Assembly (NCBI GenBank): GCA_902574705.1
Contig: CACGOM010000010.1
Location: 1 to 39,196, forward strand
DNA length: 39,196 nt
Direction: 5' to 3'
From: an uncultured Pelagibacteraceae bacterium
GTDB taxonomy: Bacteria; Pseudomonadota; Alphaproteobacteria; Pelagibacterales; Pelagibacteraceae
In this document: positions 25,464 to 32,836 of the stretch, in pieces
How positions within the stretch are numbered: position 1 is the stretch's first letter
Layout: every line of letters starts with the position of its first letter
Position numbers and translations under genes: made by a program
The notes under the pieces: generated by a model
Seen by the model: only the letters and a program-made list of their open reading frames with translations
The model's database searches: none
What the model was told of the DNA's origin: nothing

Positions 25464-26486
25464 ATGCAAAAGCTAAATATTTTAGTTGCTGGTTCAACAG
25501 GTTACATCGGTACTGAATTGATAAAACTTCTGGTTAAACACAAGGAAGTAAATATTCGTTATCTTTGTGGAAATACATCAGTTGGAAAAAATATAGGTTC
25601 TTTTGATAAATCCCTTATAAATAAAAAATTACCGAAAATAATCAAATTCAATGAAAAATTACTCACAGATGTTGATGTCATCTTTACCGCATTACCAAAT
25701 GGCGAGGCACAAAAAATTTCAAATAAATTAAATAATCATAATACATTAATAGATCTATCTGCAGATTTTAGATTAAATAAAGCGAAACTATATTTAAAAT
25801 ATTATAAAATTAAGCATTCTTCTGTTAAAAATATTAAAAATAGCATTTATGCTCTTCCAGAAATTAAAAAAAGAAAAATTAAAAATTATAAAATAATCAG
25901 CTGTCCAGGTTGTTATCCAACATCTGTATTGCTTCCACTAATACCACTAATCAAGTCTAACATCATTTCTAGAAAAAAAATTATAGTAGACTCAAAATCA
26001 GGTTATTCTGGCGCAGGTAGAGGTGTTCACAAAAAATATAAAAAAAAAAATTTATATGAATCGTTAAGTGTCTATGGAATTAAAACTCATAGACATAATT
26101 CTGAAATTCAACAAGAGTTAGATCTAGAAACAGGAAAAAAAGTTGAATTCACTTTTACACCACACTTATCTCCAATGTTTAGAGGAATTTTAACTACTAT
26201 TTATTGTTCTTCAACCAAGAAACATAATATTAATTCGATTTTATTAATGCTTAAAACTTTCTATAAAAATGAAAAGTTTATAAAAATAGCCAAAAAAAAT
26301 TCATTCATTAGCACAAATGATGTGATAAATACAAATAATTGCTTAATATCAGTATGTGAATCAAAACAAAAAAATCAATTTATTATTTTGTCCGCAATAG
26401 ATAATTTAATAAAAGGTGGGGCAGGTCAGGCAATACAAAATTTAAATTTAATATATGATTTTAAAAAAAATATGGGCTTAAAGTGA
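25464..26486 (+). CDS. argC: N-acetyl-gamma-glutamyl-phosphate reductase
   Basis: NADPH-dependent reductase of arginine biosynthesis. The N-terminal nucleotide-binding loop AGSTGYIGTELI (9-20), ALPNGEA (76-82), LSADFR (98-103) and the catalytic Cys150 in SCPGCYPTS are present, along with DSKSGYSGAGR and the His-containing THRHNSEI. Length is 340 residues, full for the long-form ArgC. A TATAAT box at 25453-25458 ends five bases before the ATG, so transcription could start at the start codon itself. It overlaps the next small gene by four bases (GTGA). Confidence 0.95.
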   Translation: MQKLNILVAGSTGYIGTELIKLLVKHKEVNIRYLCGNTSVGKNIGSFDKSLINKKLPKIIKFNEKLLTDVDVIFTALPNGEAQKISNKLNNHNTLIDLSADFRLNKAKLYLKYYKIKHSSVKNIKNSIYALPEIKKRKIKNYKIISCPGCYPTSVLLPLIPLIKSNIISRKKIIVDSKSGYSGAGRGVHKKYKKKNLYESLSVYGIKTHRHNSEIQQELDLETGKKVEFTFTPHLSPMFRGILTTIYCSSTKKHNINSILLMLKTFYKNEKFIKIAKKNSFISTNDVINTNNCLISVCESKQKNQFIILSAIDNLIKGGAGQAIQNLNLIYDFKKNMGLK

Positions 26487-26665
26487 AATATTTGTTATTT
26501 TTTATTCTTTTCTCATTATTAATTGGCTGTAATAAACAAGTTTTAAATAATAATGATATTGGATTAGAAATTGATATATATAAAAAAAACATGTCATATG
26601 ATGAATTTAAAAAAGCTGTAATAGAGTATGCTGATAAAGCTTCTTATCCAAGTTTAAAAAATTGA
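26483..26665 (+). CDS. Small putative lipoprotein (60 residues)
   Basis: Begins with GTG at 26483 inside the argC stop (GTGA). Residues 3-15 are hydrophobic and end in a lipobox LLIGC with Cys16, so the protein is probably a lipoprotein with a mature part of 45 residues. The mature sequence (DIGLEIDIYKKNMSYDEFKK, then IEYADKASYPSLKN) is partly helical. I recognise no family. Tight packing between argC and hom, with overlaps on both sides, argues that it is a real translated gene. Confidence 0.68.
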   Translation: MKYLLFFILFSLLIGCNKQVLNNNDIGLEIDIYKKNMSYDEFKKAVIEYADKASYPSLKN

Positions 26666-27957
26666 TGATTAAAAAAAATGTTAATATTGCTGTGATCGGT
26701 TTAGGACAAGTAGGAAACTATTTGCTTAACGAACTTAATACAAAAAAAAAAGATATAGAACTTAAGACAGGTAAAAGTATTAAAATAGTTGCAATATCTG
26801 CAAAAAATAAAAACAAAAAAAGAAAATTTAAAATTAATAAATCGATTTTTTTTAATAATCCTCTAGATATTTTAAAAAATAAATCAATTGATGTGTTGTT
26901 TGAAGTAATTGGTCAAAGTGATGGTATTTCAAAAAAAATTGTTGAAACTGCAATTAAAAATAAAATCCACGTAATAACTCCAAATAAAGCGTTAATTTCT
27001 AAACATGGTGATTATCTCTCTAGGTTGGCAGAAATGTATAAAGTAAATTTAGAGTTCGAGGCATCTGTTGCTGGTGGAATACCAATATTAAGAACTATAA
27101 AAGAAGGATTGGCCACTAATAAATTGAACAAAGTTTATGGAATTTTAAATGGCACTTGTAATTATATTCTGTCTGAAATGGAAAAGTCTAAAGATAGTTT
27201 TTTAAATGTTTTAAAAAAAGCACAAAATCTTGGTTATGCAGAACCTGGAAATCCAAAATTGGATTTAAATGGATATGATGCATTTGCAAAAGTAAGAATA
27301 TTATCTTCATTGGCGTTTAATAATAAAATTTCTAAAAAAAAGTGTTTAATGGAAGGAATCGAAAATGTTGAATATAAAGATATAGAGATTGCCTCACAAT
27401 TAAACTTTAAAATTAAATTATTAGGAATAACAGAAATAATAAATGGTAAATTATTTGAAAGAGTTCATCCGGCATTAGTTAAAAAAGACTCATATATTGG
27501 AAATGTAAATGGAGTGATGAATGCTGTGATTGTCGAAGGTGTGCCAGTAGGAGAGAGTGTTCTGCAGGGAGAAGGGGCAGGTCCTAGCGCTACATCCTCT
27601 GCTTTGATGTCAGATTTATTATCTATTTTAAGAGGAAATATTAAATTTCCTTTCGGACTTCCTTCAAATAAAAGAAAAAACCCTATTCCTTATAATGAAA
27701 AAAATTCCTCTAATTCTTTATATTTACGACTTGAGGTCAAAGATAAACCAGGTGTTTTATCTGAAATAACAACTCTTTTATCTAAAAATAAAATATCAAT
27801 CCAAAGGGTAATTCAAACTCCTTATAACAAAAAAAAATTAGCATCTATAGTGATAATTACTCATAAAGCTTTAGAGTTTAGATCCCAAAATCTAATTAGT
27901 TCATTAAAGAAAAATAAAAATGTGGTTAAAAAGCCTGTTCTAATAAGACTTTTTTAA
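26665..27957 (+). CDS. hom: Homoserine dehydrogenase
   Basis: Reduces aspartate semialdehyde to homoserine, feeding threonine and, through the metY enzymes nearby, methionine synthesis. The NAD(P)-binding motif AVIGLGQVG is at 8-16; TPNKALISKHG (about 108), EFEASVAGGIPILRTI and ILNGTCNYILSEM follow, then the catalytic region GYAEPGNPKLDLNGYDAFAK split across 190-209. A C-terminal ACT domain (about 350-430, LRLEVKDKPGVLSEI) suggests feedback control. I place the start at ATG 26665 (TGATG overlap with the preceding stop), giving 430 residues, in preference to the TTG one codon earlier. Confidence 0.95.
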   Translation: MIKKNVNIAVIGLGQVGNYLLNELNTKKKDIELKTGKSIKIVAISAKNKNKKRKFKINKSIFFNNPLDILKNKSIDVLFEVIGQSDGISKKIVETAIKNKIHVITPNKALISKHGDYLSRLAEMYKVNLEFEASVAGGIPILRTIKEGLATNKLNKVYGILNGTCNYILSEMEKSKDSFLNVLKKAQNLGYAEPGNPKLDLNGYDAFAKVRILSSLAFNNKISKKKCLMEGIENVEYKDIEIASQLNFKIKLLGITEIINGKLFERVHPALVKKDSYIGNVNGVMNAVIVEGVPVGESVLQGEGAGPSATSSALMSDLLSILRGNIKFPFGLPSNKRKNPIPYNEKNSSNSLYLRLEVKDKPGVLSEITTLLSKNKISIQRVIQTPYNKKKLASIVIITHKALEFRSQNLISSLKKNKNVVKKPVLIRLF

Positions 27958-28859
27958 TGGAAATATACATCAAACTTTTTGAAGTCTTATTTCCAGTTTT
28001 TTTTGTAGTAGGAATTGGTTATTTTTTGGGTCGAAAAAATCCAAAAATAGATACAACTTTTATAACTAATTTTGCAGCGAATATTGGTACACCTGCTATG
28101 ATTATTTATGCTGTAACATCAACAGGAATTACTTTTGATATTTTTGCAAAATATTTCTGGTATTATTTAATTGCAATCTTTTTTTTTTCTATTTTGGGTG
28201 TTGTTACTTTATATCTGATCAAAACTAAAGATATAGTTCGAGAATTGCCGCCATTAATTCTTCCTAACACTGGAAATATGGGTCTTCCTATATGTTTATT
28301 TGCCTATGGATCTCAAGGTCTCGGTGTATCAGCAGCTATTTCCTCTTTGATTATTTTATTTCATTTCACGTTGGGTGTTTTTTTGGCTGACAGAAAATTT
28401 AATCTTACAGTTATTACAAAAAATCCACCATTTTATGCAATAATATTTTCTTCATTAATTTTATTTAATGAAATTAAACTACCTACATTTATAATTAATA
28501 CTACCGAATGGTTAATGTTTGCTACTATTTTTTTAATCTTAATGTCATTGGGAATAGCGCTTACTAGATTAAAAGTTTTTTCACTAAATAAAGCTATTGC
28601 AGCTTCAATTACAAGAACAATTTTAGGTCCTGTAATTGGTATTTTATTAATTATTTTTTTTGATTTGAGAGGTTTTGCTGCAGGTGTCTTATTAATACAA
28701 TGTTCAATGCCTAGTGCAGTGCTAACGTACCTAGTTGGTTCTATTTATTCTCCAAAAAAGATAGTCGACTCAATTGCTAGTACTATTGTAGTATCTACAC
28801 TAATGTCGTTTATAACCGTTCCTATAGTAGTATTTATTGCCCTTAAATATTTTTCTTAA
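27957..28859 (+). CDS. AEC-family (auxin efflux carrier-like) permease
   Basis: A 300-residue inner-membrane protein with about ten hydrophobic segments arranged as two five-helix halves. It shows the family features FPVFFVVGIGYFLGRK near the N-terminus, the LPNTGNMGLPICLFAYG motif (about 97-113, the conserved N..N.G.P element) and the C-terminal QCSMPSAVLTYLVGS. AEC proteins export or import organic acids and related solutes; the substrate is not predictable. It is joined to hom and to the next gene by TAATG overlaps, so it could handle an amino acid or intermediate of that pathway. Confidence 0.86.
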   Translation: MEIYIKLFEVLFPVFFVVGIGYFLGRKNPKIDTTFITNFAANIGTPAMIIYAVTSTGITFDIFAKYFWYYLIAIFFFSILGVVTLYLIKTKDIVRELPPLILPNTGNMGLPICLFAYGSQGLGVSAAISSLIILFHFTLGVFLADRKFNLTVITKNPPFYAIIFSSLILFNEIKLPTFIINTTEWLMFATIFLILMSLGIALTRLKVFSLNKAIAASITRTILGPVIGILLIIFFDLRGFAAGVLLIQCSMPSAVLTYLVGSIYSPKKIVDSIASTIVVSTLMSFITVPIVVFIALKYFS

Positions 28860-29704
28860 TGAAGGCAATTTTATTAAATATCTCTGCATGGATAATGCTT
28901 CCTTTTATGGATGCAATTGCAAAATATTTGTCAGCGTCTCTGCCTTTTTTTCAAATTACTTGGGCAAGGTATTTTTTTACTGTTTTTTTAGTTTTACCTT
29001 TAATGTTTTTGTTTTTCAAAGATCAACTTAAATGGACAGAAAATCCAAAGTTACAAATCTATAGAGGTTTAACTCTATTTTTTGCTAATATTTGTTTTTT
29101 TTATTCAATATCTATTATTTCAATGGCCAAGGCATTAACTTTAGCATTCGTAGCTCCTTTAATAACGACAATTTTATCTCCAATATTTTTAAGAGAGAAG
29201 GTGGGTATTAGAAGATGGTCAGCAGTCACAGTAGGTTTTATAGGTATACTTGTTGTTATCAGGCCTGGATTTATCGACTTTAATTTAGCCAGCATTGCAG
29301 CTGTTGGAACAGGATGCTTCTATGGTGTTTATTTAATTATAACTAGAAAACTTCATTCAACAGATAGTCCTTTGTTAACTTTGTTATTAACGGGTATAGT
29401 AGGGGCTATAATTGGAACATTTATTGTTCCTACGGTTTGGGTAAGTCCCACATTAATTCAGTGGTCGTGGCTCATTATTATGGGTTTATTTGCATGTTTG
29501 GGGCACATATTGCTTATCTATTCATTAAAGTATGCTGATGCCTCTAAACTGGCTCCATTTGGTTATATTGAGATAATTCCTAACATTATTTTAGGTTATT
29601 ACTTTTTTGATGACTTTCTTGATATTTGGTCTTTTTTAGGCTTACTTATAATTATTAGCTCTGGTTTGTATGTTATAAGAAGAGAGTATGTTATTAATAA
29701 ATAG
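28859..29704 (+). CDS. DMT-superfamily (EamA) transporter
   Basis: A 281-residue permease with ten hydrophobic segments and two EamA repeats. The first half has the start WIMLPFMDAIAKYLSASLP and WARYFFTVFLVLP, followed by LTLAFVAPLITTILSPIFLREKVG, the conserved EamA helix pair. The second half mirrors it with KYADASKLAPFGYIEIIPNIILGYYFF. Members export amino acids or metabolites or take up various solutes; the specificity is unknown. It overlaps the AEC gene by one base (TAATG) and is the last gene before the accessory region. Confidence 0.88.
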   Translation: MKAILLNISAWIMLPFMDAIAKYLSASLPFFQITWARYFFTVFLVLPLMFLFFKDQLKWTENPKLQIYRGLTLFFANICFFYSISIISMAKALTLAFVAPLITTILSPIFLREKVGIRRWSAVTVGFIGILVVIRPGFIDFNLASIAAVGTGCFYGVYLIITRKLHSTDSPLLTLLLTGIVGAIIGTFIVPTVWVSPTLIQWSWLIIMGLFACLGHILLIYSLKYADASKLAPFGYIEIIPNIILGYYFFDDFLDIWSFLGLLIIISSGLYVIRREYVINK

Positions 29705-30145
29705 TAATCATATATTTACTATAATATAAAGTATTACTTTATATATTTATCTTAAACTATTGTAATTATTATATTTTATTAGATTCGTATACTTTATTGA
29801 ACTATAAAAGGATTAATAATAAATTATATTAATTTATGAACTGGAGTTCAAAATAACAAGGAAAATCAAACCTTTTTCAAAGTTTCTGATTACTTGGATT
29901 AAAGAAAACATATATTTTAAACTTCGTGTATCATCTAAAGACTAAAATTATAAGTTTTATAGATAAATTTATAATTAAAAGTCTTAAAAAACAATCAGCT
30001 CTGCAGATATAGAATATAGCGATTAAACGGCCATAGAAGGCATTTATTTAAGCATCAAATAATATACAGTTCAACTGATAGGAGAAACAAAAAAAAATTA
30101 TAATATTTTTAGGATATTATAAAAAAACGTTGAAAATCAACAATT
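29705..30145. other. Gene-free A+T-rich spacer with one long imperfect dyad
   Basis: No reading frame in these 441 bases looks like a protein and no tRNA is visible. The one clear structure is an imperfect inverted repeat at about 29937-29985: AAGACT pairs with AGTCTT and AATTATAA with TTATAATT, across a 15-base loop. It lies about 230 bases beyond the DMT transporter stop and no U-run typical of a terminator follows. A short GAACT/AGTTC hairpin occurs near 29838-29849. The spacer marks the change from core genes to the accessory segment and may hold decayed sequence. Confidence 0.6.
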
Positions 30146-30421
30146 CTAGAGTGAAAAACCCTCCATTTTAAGAAGTTTTTTTTTGGTTTTTTTACCTCCT
30201 GGACCTGAATAACCGCCCAAGCCACCATCAGATCTAATAACTCTATGACATGGTACTTTTGGTGCATATGGGTTCTTTCCTATAGCATTTGCTACTGCTC
30301 TTACTGCTTTTGGCCTTTTTATAGCTTTTGCAACATCAAGATATGTTCGAACTTGGCCTTTTGGGATTTTTAAAAGATATTTCCAGACTTGAATTTGAAA
30401 TTTTGTTCCTTTGAAAATCAT
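30146..30421 (-). CDS. MGMT/Ogt C-terminal-domain protein (alkyl-DNA transferase-like)
   Basis: A 91-residue protein equal to the C-terminal domain of O6-methylguanine-DNA methyltransferase. It begins FQIQVWKYLLKIPKGQVRTY, has the DNA-binding helix with the flipping Arg (AVRAVANAIGKNP, 39-51), the acceptor site VPCHRV with Cys58, and GGLGGYSGPGGKKTKKKLL. The N-terminal half of a full-length enzyme is missing. Alkyltransferase-like (ATL) proteins of this size usually have Trp in place of the Cys, so this one could still accept alkyl groups. I use ATG 30421; ten extra upstream residues would run into the G+C-rich RNA-like element. Confidence 0.82.
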   Translation of the reverse strand: MIFKGTKFQIQVWKYLLKIPKGQVRTYLDVAKAIKRPKAVRAVANAIGKNPYAPKVPCHRVIRSDGGLGGYSGPGGKKTKKKLLKMEGFSL

Positions 30422-30428
30422 AATACAG

Positions 30429-30613
30429 AAAAAACCCCTGTTTCCTTGCACTTTTTAAGGTGCAAAGAACAGTTGTTTTTGGCACGTCGTTGTATGCGCT
30501 ACCGCCATGCCTACCACTCTACGATTTTAGCGCTACTCCGCAGAGTTTTCTGCCCCCTGAGCTTGAACCTCTCGGTTTTTCCTCAATTGGCCAGTTAAGA
30601 GTTGCCTCTTAAG
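30429..30613 (-). ncRNA. Candidate structured RNA or leader, G+C-rich, class unknown
   Basis: In an otherwise very A+T-rich region, bases 30481-30600 are 63 of 120 G or C. Read on the minus strand, several hairpins appear: UUAAGAG-GCAA-CUCUUAA (30612-30595), AACC-GAGA-GGUU (30577-30566), GCAGA/UCUGC (30553-30540), and an eight-pair CUUUGCAC/GUGCAAGG hairpin (30467-30444), then six U (30434-30429). Two loops are GNRA tetraloops only on the minus strand, which favours that orientation. I could not match it to SRP, RNase P, tmRNA or tRNA. It ends eight bases before the MGMT-like ATG, so it could be its leader or a separate RNA. Confidence 0.5.
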
Positions 30614-30719
30614 TTAATGTAACAATATCAAAGTATTTATTTGAATGTTATCACTTAATTGTTGAATTTATTAACTTTTTAACACAGTTGAATAGTGGGG
30701 ATAACTAATAATTTGTTAT

Positions 30720-30896
30720 TTATTTCATAAATATCAAGCCAAAATAGCTTAATGAAAACAAAATAGCTAAAATAGATAGAAAATAAGTTTCTATTGTTTT
30801 TCCGTGTTTTTTATTTTGGATATAAGCAAGAACCCAAAAACCTAAGGCGCTTAATAAAAATATTATATTTGGTATTTCTCCATCAATTGAACCCAT
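30720..30896 (-). CDS. Small two-helix membrane protein (58 residues)
   Basis: Reads from ATG 30896 to TAA at 30720-30722. The predicted protein has two hydrophobic segments: about residues 10-26 (NIIFLLSALGFWVLAYI) and about 39-56 (FLSILAILFSLSYFGLIF), joined by a basic loop QNKKHGKT. That layout suggests a small inner-membrane hairpin protein. I recognise no family. Clean hydrophobic/charged alternation and an uninterrupted frame support it as a real gene. The promoter-like sequence of the divergent recombinase gene lies just beyond its start. Confidence 0.6.
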   Translation of the reverse strand: MGSIDGEIPNIIFLLSALGFWVLAYIQNKKHGKTIETYFLSILAILFSLSYFGLIFMK

Positions 30897-30915
30897 AATT
30901 TTTTAATTTAAACTA

Positions 30916-30944
30916 TTGACATATAAAATCACTTAATATATTAC
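30916..30944 (+). promoter_or_regulatory. Putative promoter of the tyrosine recombinase
   Basis: TTGACA at 30916-30921 followed after 17 bases by TATTAC (30939-30944); the alternative -10 TATATT starts two bases earlier. It lies 34 bases before the recombinase ATG and diverges from the small membrane-protein gene. The -35 is a perfect consensus, the -10 is weak. Confidence 0.4.
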
Positions 30945-30977
30945 TAATGATAATTAATTGTTATCAATAGTAATAGA

Positions 30978-31934
30978 ATGAATGAATTAACAACAGATCT
31001 AAAATTGCTACACGAAGCTACATTAAATAATCTTAAAAGTTCTAAGGCAAATAATACTTTAAGAGCTTACAAATCCGACTTTAGGGATTTTGGAGCGTTT
31101 TGTGTTAAGCATGGTTTAAATTCATTGCCAACAGAACCAAAAATAGTCTCTTTATACCTTACTCATCTCTCTAAAAATTCAAAAATTAGCACATTAAGAC
31201 GTAGATTGGTATCTATTAGTATGGTTCATAAGTTAAAAGGACATTACCTGGATACGAAACATCCAATAATAGTAGAAAATTTAATGGGAATAAGAAGAGT
31301 CAAAGGTAGCTTTCAAAAAGGAAAAAAACCTTTATTAATCAATCATTTAAAATCAATAATTAATGTAATAGATGAACAAAATATAGAAGAGATTAAAAAA
31401 CTTAGAGATAAGTCAATTATACTTGTTGGCTTTGGAGGCGGCTTTAGAAGAAATGAACTAATATCAATTGATTATGAAGATTTGGAATTTGTAAATGAAG
31501 GGGTTAAAATTATGATCAAGAGATCAAAAACTGATCAATTTGGTGAAGGAATGGTAAAAGGACTCCCCTATTTTACAAATGAAAGTTACTGCCCAATAGT
31601 AAACCTTAAAAAATGGTTAGAATATTCTAAAATAAAGTCTGGAGCTATTTTTAGAAGATTTAATAAAGGAAGAAATTTATCTGATAAAAGATTAACAGAC
31701 CAATCTGTAGTTTTGTTAATGAAAGAATATTTAAAATTAGCAGGTATAGATAATAAAAATTTTGCAGGACATAGTTTAAGATCTGGTTTTGCTACAGTAG
31801 CAGCAGAATCAGGGGCTGATGAAAGAAGTATAATGGCGATGACTGGACACAAAACAACACAAATGGTTCGAAGATATATAAGAGAAGCTAATATATTTAA
31901 GAATAACGCATTAAATAAAATAAAAATCGATTAA
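30978..31934 (+). CDS. Tyrosine recombinase/integrase
   Basis: A 318-residue site-specific recombinase. The N-terminal SAM-like core-binding domain covers about residues 1-105 (NTLRAYKSDFRDF), the catalytic domain about 115-318. All catalytic residues are visible: Arg157 in GFRRNEL, Lys184 in SKTD, His265 and Arg268 in HSLRSG, His291 in TGHKT and nucleophile Tyr300 in RRYIRE. The enzyme should therefore be active. It lies at the far end of a glycosyltransferase cluster from tRNA-Glu, and converges on the fucosyltransferase-like gene with a four-base overlap of stops. No phage structural genes are nearby. Whether it moves this island or is a domesticated recombinase is open. Confidence 0.9.
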   Translation: MNELTTDLKLLHEATLNNLKSSKANNTLRAYKSDFRDFGAFCVKHGLNSLPTEPKIVSLYLTHLSKNSKISTLRRRLVSISMVHKLKGHYLDTKHPIIVENLMGIRRVKGSFQKGKKPLLINHLKSIINVIDEQNIEEIKKLRDKSIILVGFGGGFRRNELISIDYEDLEFVNEGVKIMIKRSKTDQFGEGMVKGLPYFTNESYCPIVNLKKWLEYSKIKSGAIFRRFNKGRNLSDKRLTDQSVVLLMKEYLKLAGIDNKNFAGHSLRSGFATVAAESGADERSIMAMTGHKTTQMVRRYIREANIFKNNALNKIKID

Positions 31935-32836
31935 ATTGATTTAACATCCAACCAATCATTAGGATAAATATCATTATTTGATGAGAAACTTATATTACTT
32001 GGCGGACGTATACATAATTTATCCTTGTTAGTACCTAGATAAGCCGACCACCAATGAAAAGTAGAAGGACCGACTATAAAATGCTTACATAACGAACTTA
32101 AATAAAAATCGTTAATTGGTTTATTAGTTGAGTGATAAATTATTTTGTATGTTTTATCATCTAAATAATTAGATAAATCTGTTGTATCATTTGAAAAAAC
32201 ATAAAATTTAGGATCTTGAACTTTGGATTTAATTAATTCTGTAGCTTTTAAAATATAATCAATAGTTTTTTTTACAAATTGATTTGATTTTTCAACATTA
32301 TTTACATTCGATACTTTTTCATCAAATCTATGTTGTCTTATAACTATTGAAACTGAGTTTTCCTTTAGAATGATTGAAGGGTCGACAAAAAGTGTTTTTT
32401 TATCAATATTTTTAATTTGAAATTGATCAATAATATCTTTTTTGTGATTAACAAAATATTTTTCGGACTCAAAATACCCTTCTATGAAAATGTTATCTGA
32501 ATATTTAATTTTAGTATAATCTTCATATTTAGTTAATTTATTAGAAAATTTTTTTTCTACTAAAAAATTTTTATTGATACGAAAAAAATCTATTTTTTTA
32601 TTTATTTTATAACTGATATACTTTGTAAAATTGTCTGGTATATGTATTGGATTTGCTATTTTAATAGGAATATTAAAATTATCTAACAAAAAAGAACGAA
32701 TGTTTATTTTTTTATATGCAGATATATTATCAATAAATAAATCATATCCTAATGTCTTAGAAAAAGAATATGCATGAGCATACATGAATAATTGATTACC
32801 TAAGCCTTCGGATATTCTAACTATTGACTTTTTCAT
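31931..32836 (-). CDS. GT11 alpha-1,2-fucosyltransferase-like glycosyltransferase
   Basis: A 301-residue protein of glycosyltransferase family 11. The N-terminus SEGLGNQLFMYAHAYSFSK matches the family pattern G.GNQ.F.YA, the donor-binding region is VIRQHRFDE (about 176; the usual HxRRxD is modified), and the C-terminus has GPSTFHWWSAYLG, matching SSFSWWxAxL. Family members add fucose or a similar deoxysugar to polysaccharide or lipopolysaccharide. It starts inside the end of the GT2 gene (20-base overlap), consistent with an operon transcribed from the tRNA-Glu side. Confidence 0.85.
   Translation of the reverse strand: MKKSIVRISEGLGNQLFMYAHAYSFSKTLGYDLFIDNISAYKKINIRSFLLDNFNIPIKIANPIHIPDNFTKYISYKINKKIDFFRINKNFLVEKKFSNKLTKYEDYTKIKYSDNIFIEGYFESEKYFVNHKKDIIDQFQIKNIDKKTLFVDPSIILKENSVSIVIRQHRFDEKVSNVNNVEKSNQFVKKTIDYILKATELIKSKVQDPKFYVFSNDTTDLSNYLDDKTYKIIYHSTNKPINDFYLSSLCKHFIVGPSTFHWWSAYLGTNKDKLCIRPPSNISFSSNNDIYPNDWLDVKSI

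Noticed and set aside
30422-30451. Longer N-terminus for the MGMT-like protein
   Set aside because: The ten extra residues are encoded in the U-run and 3' end of the G+C-rich element and are not part of the domain.
30389-30598. Open frame of 69 codons on the plus strand across the G+C-rich element
   Set aside because: It runs partly antisense to the MGMT-like gene and through the hairpin-rich stretch; its composition (many Arg, Leu, Cys, His) is unlike every other protein here and it matches no family, as expected for a frame across a structured RNA.
30429-30613. tmRNA, RNase P RNA or SRP RNA
   Set aside because: I see no CCA-ended acceptor or tag-coding frame, no GAGGAAAGUCC or other RNase P core elements, and no GGUCAGG...GGAAGGAAGC SRP loop on either strand. 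A short GGUUCAA resembles a tRNA T-loop but has no matching stem.
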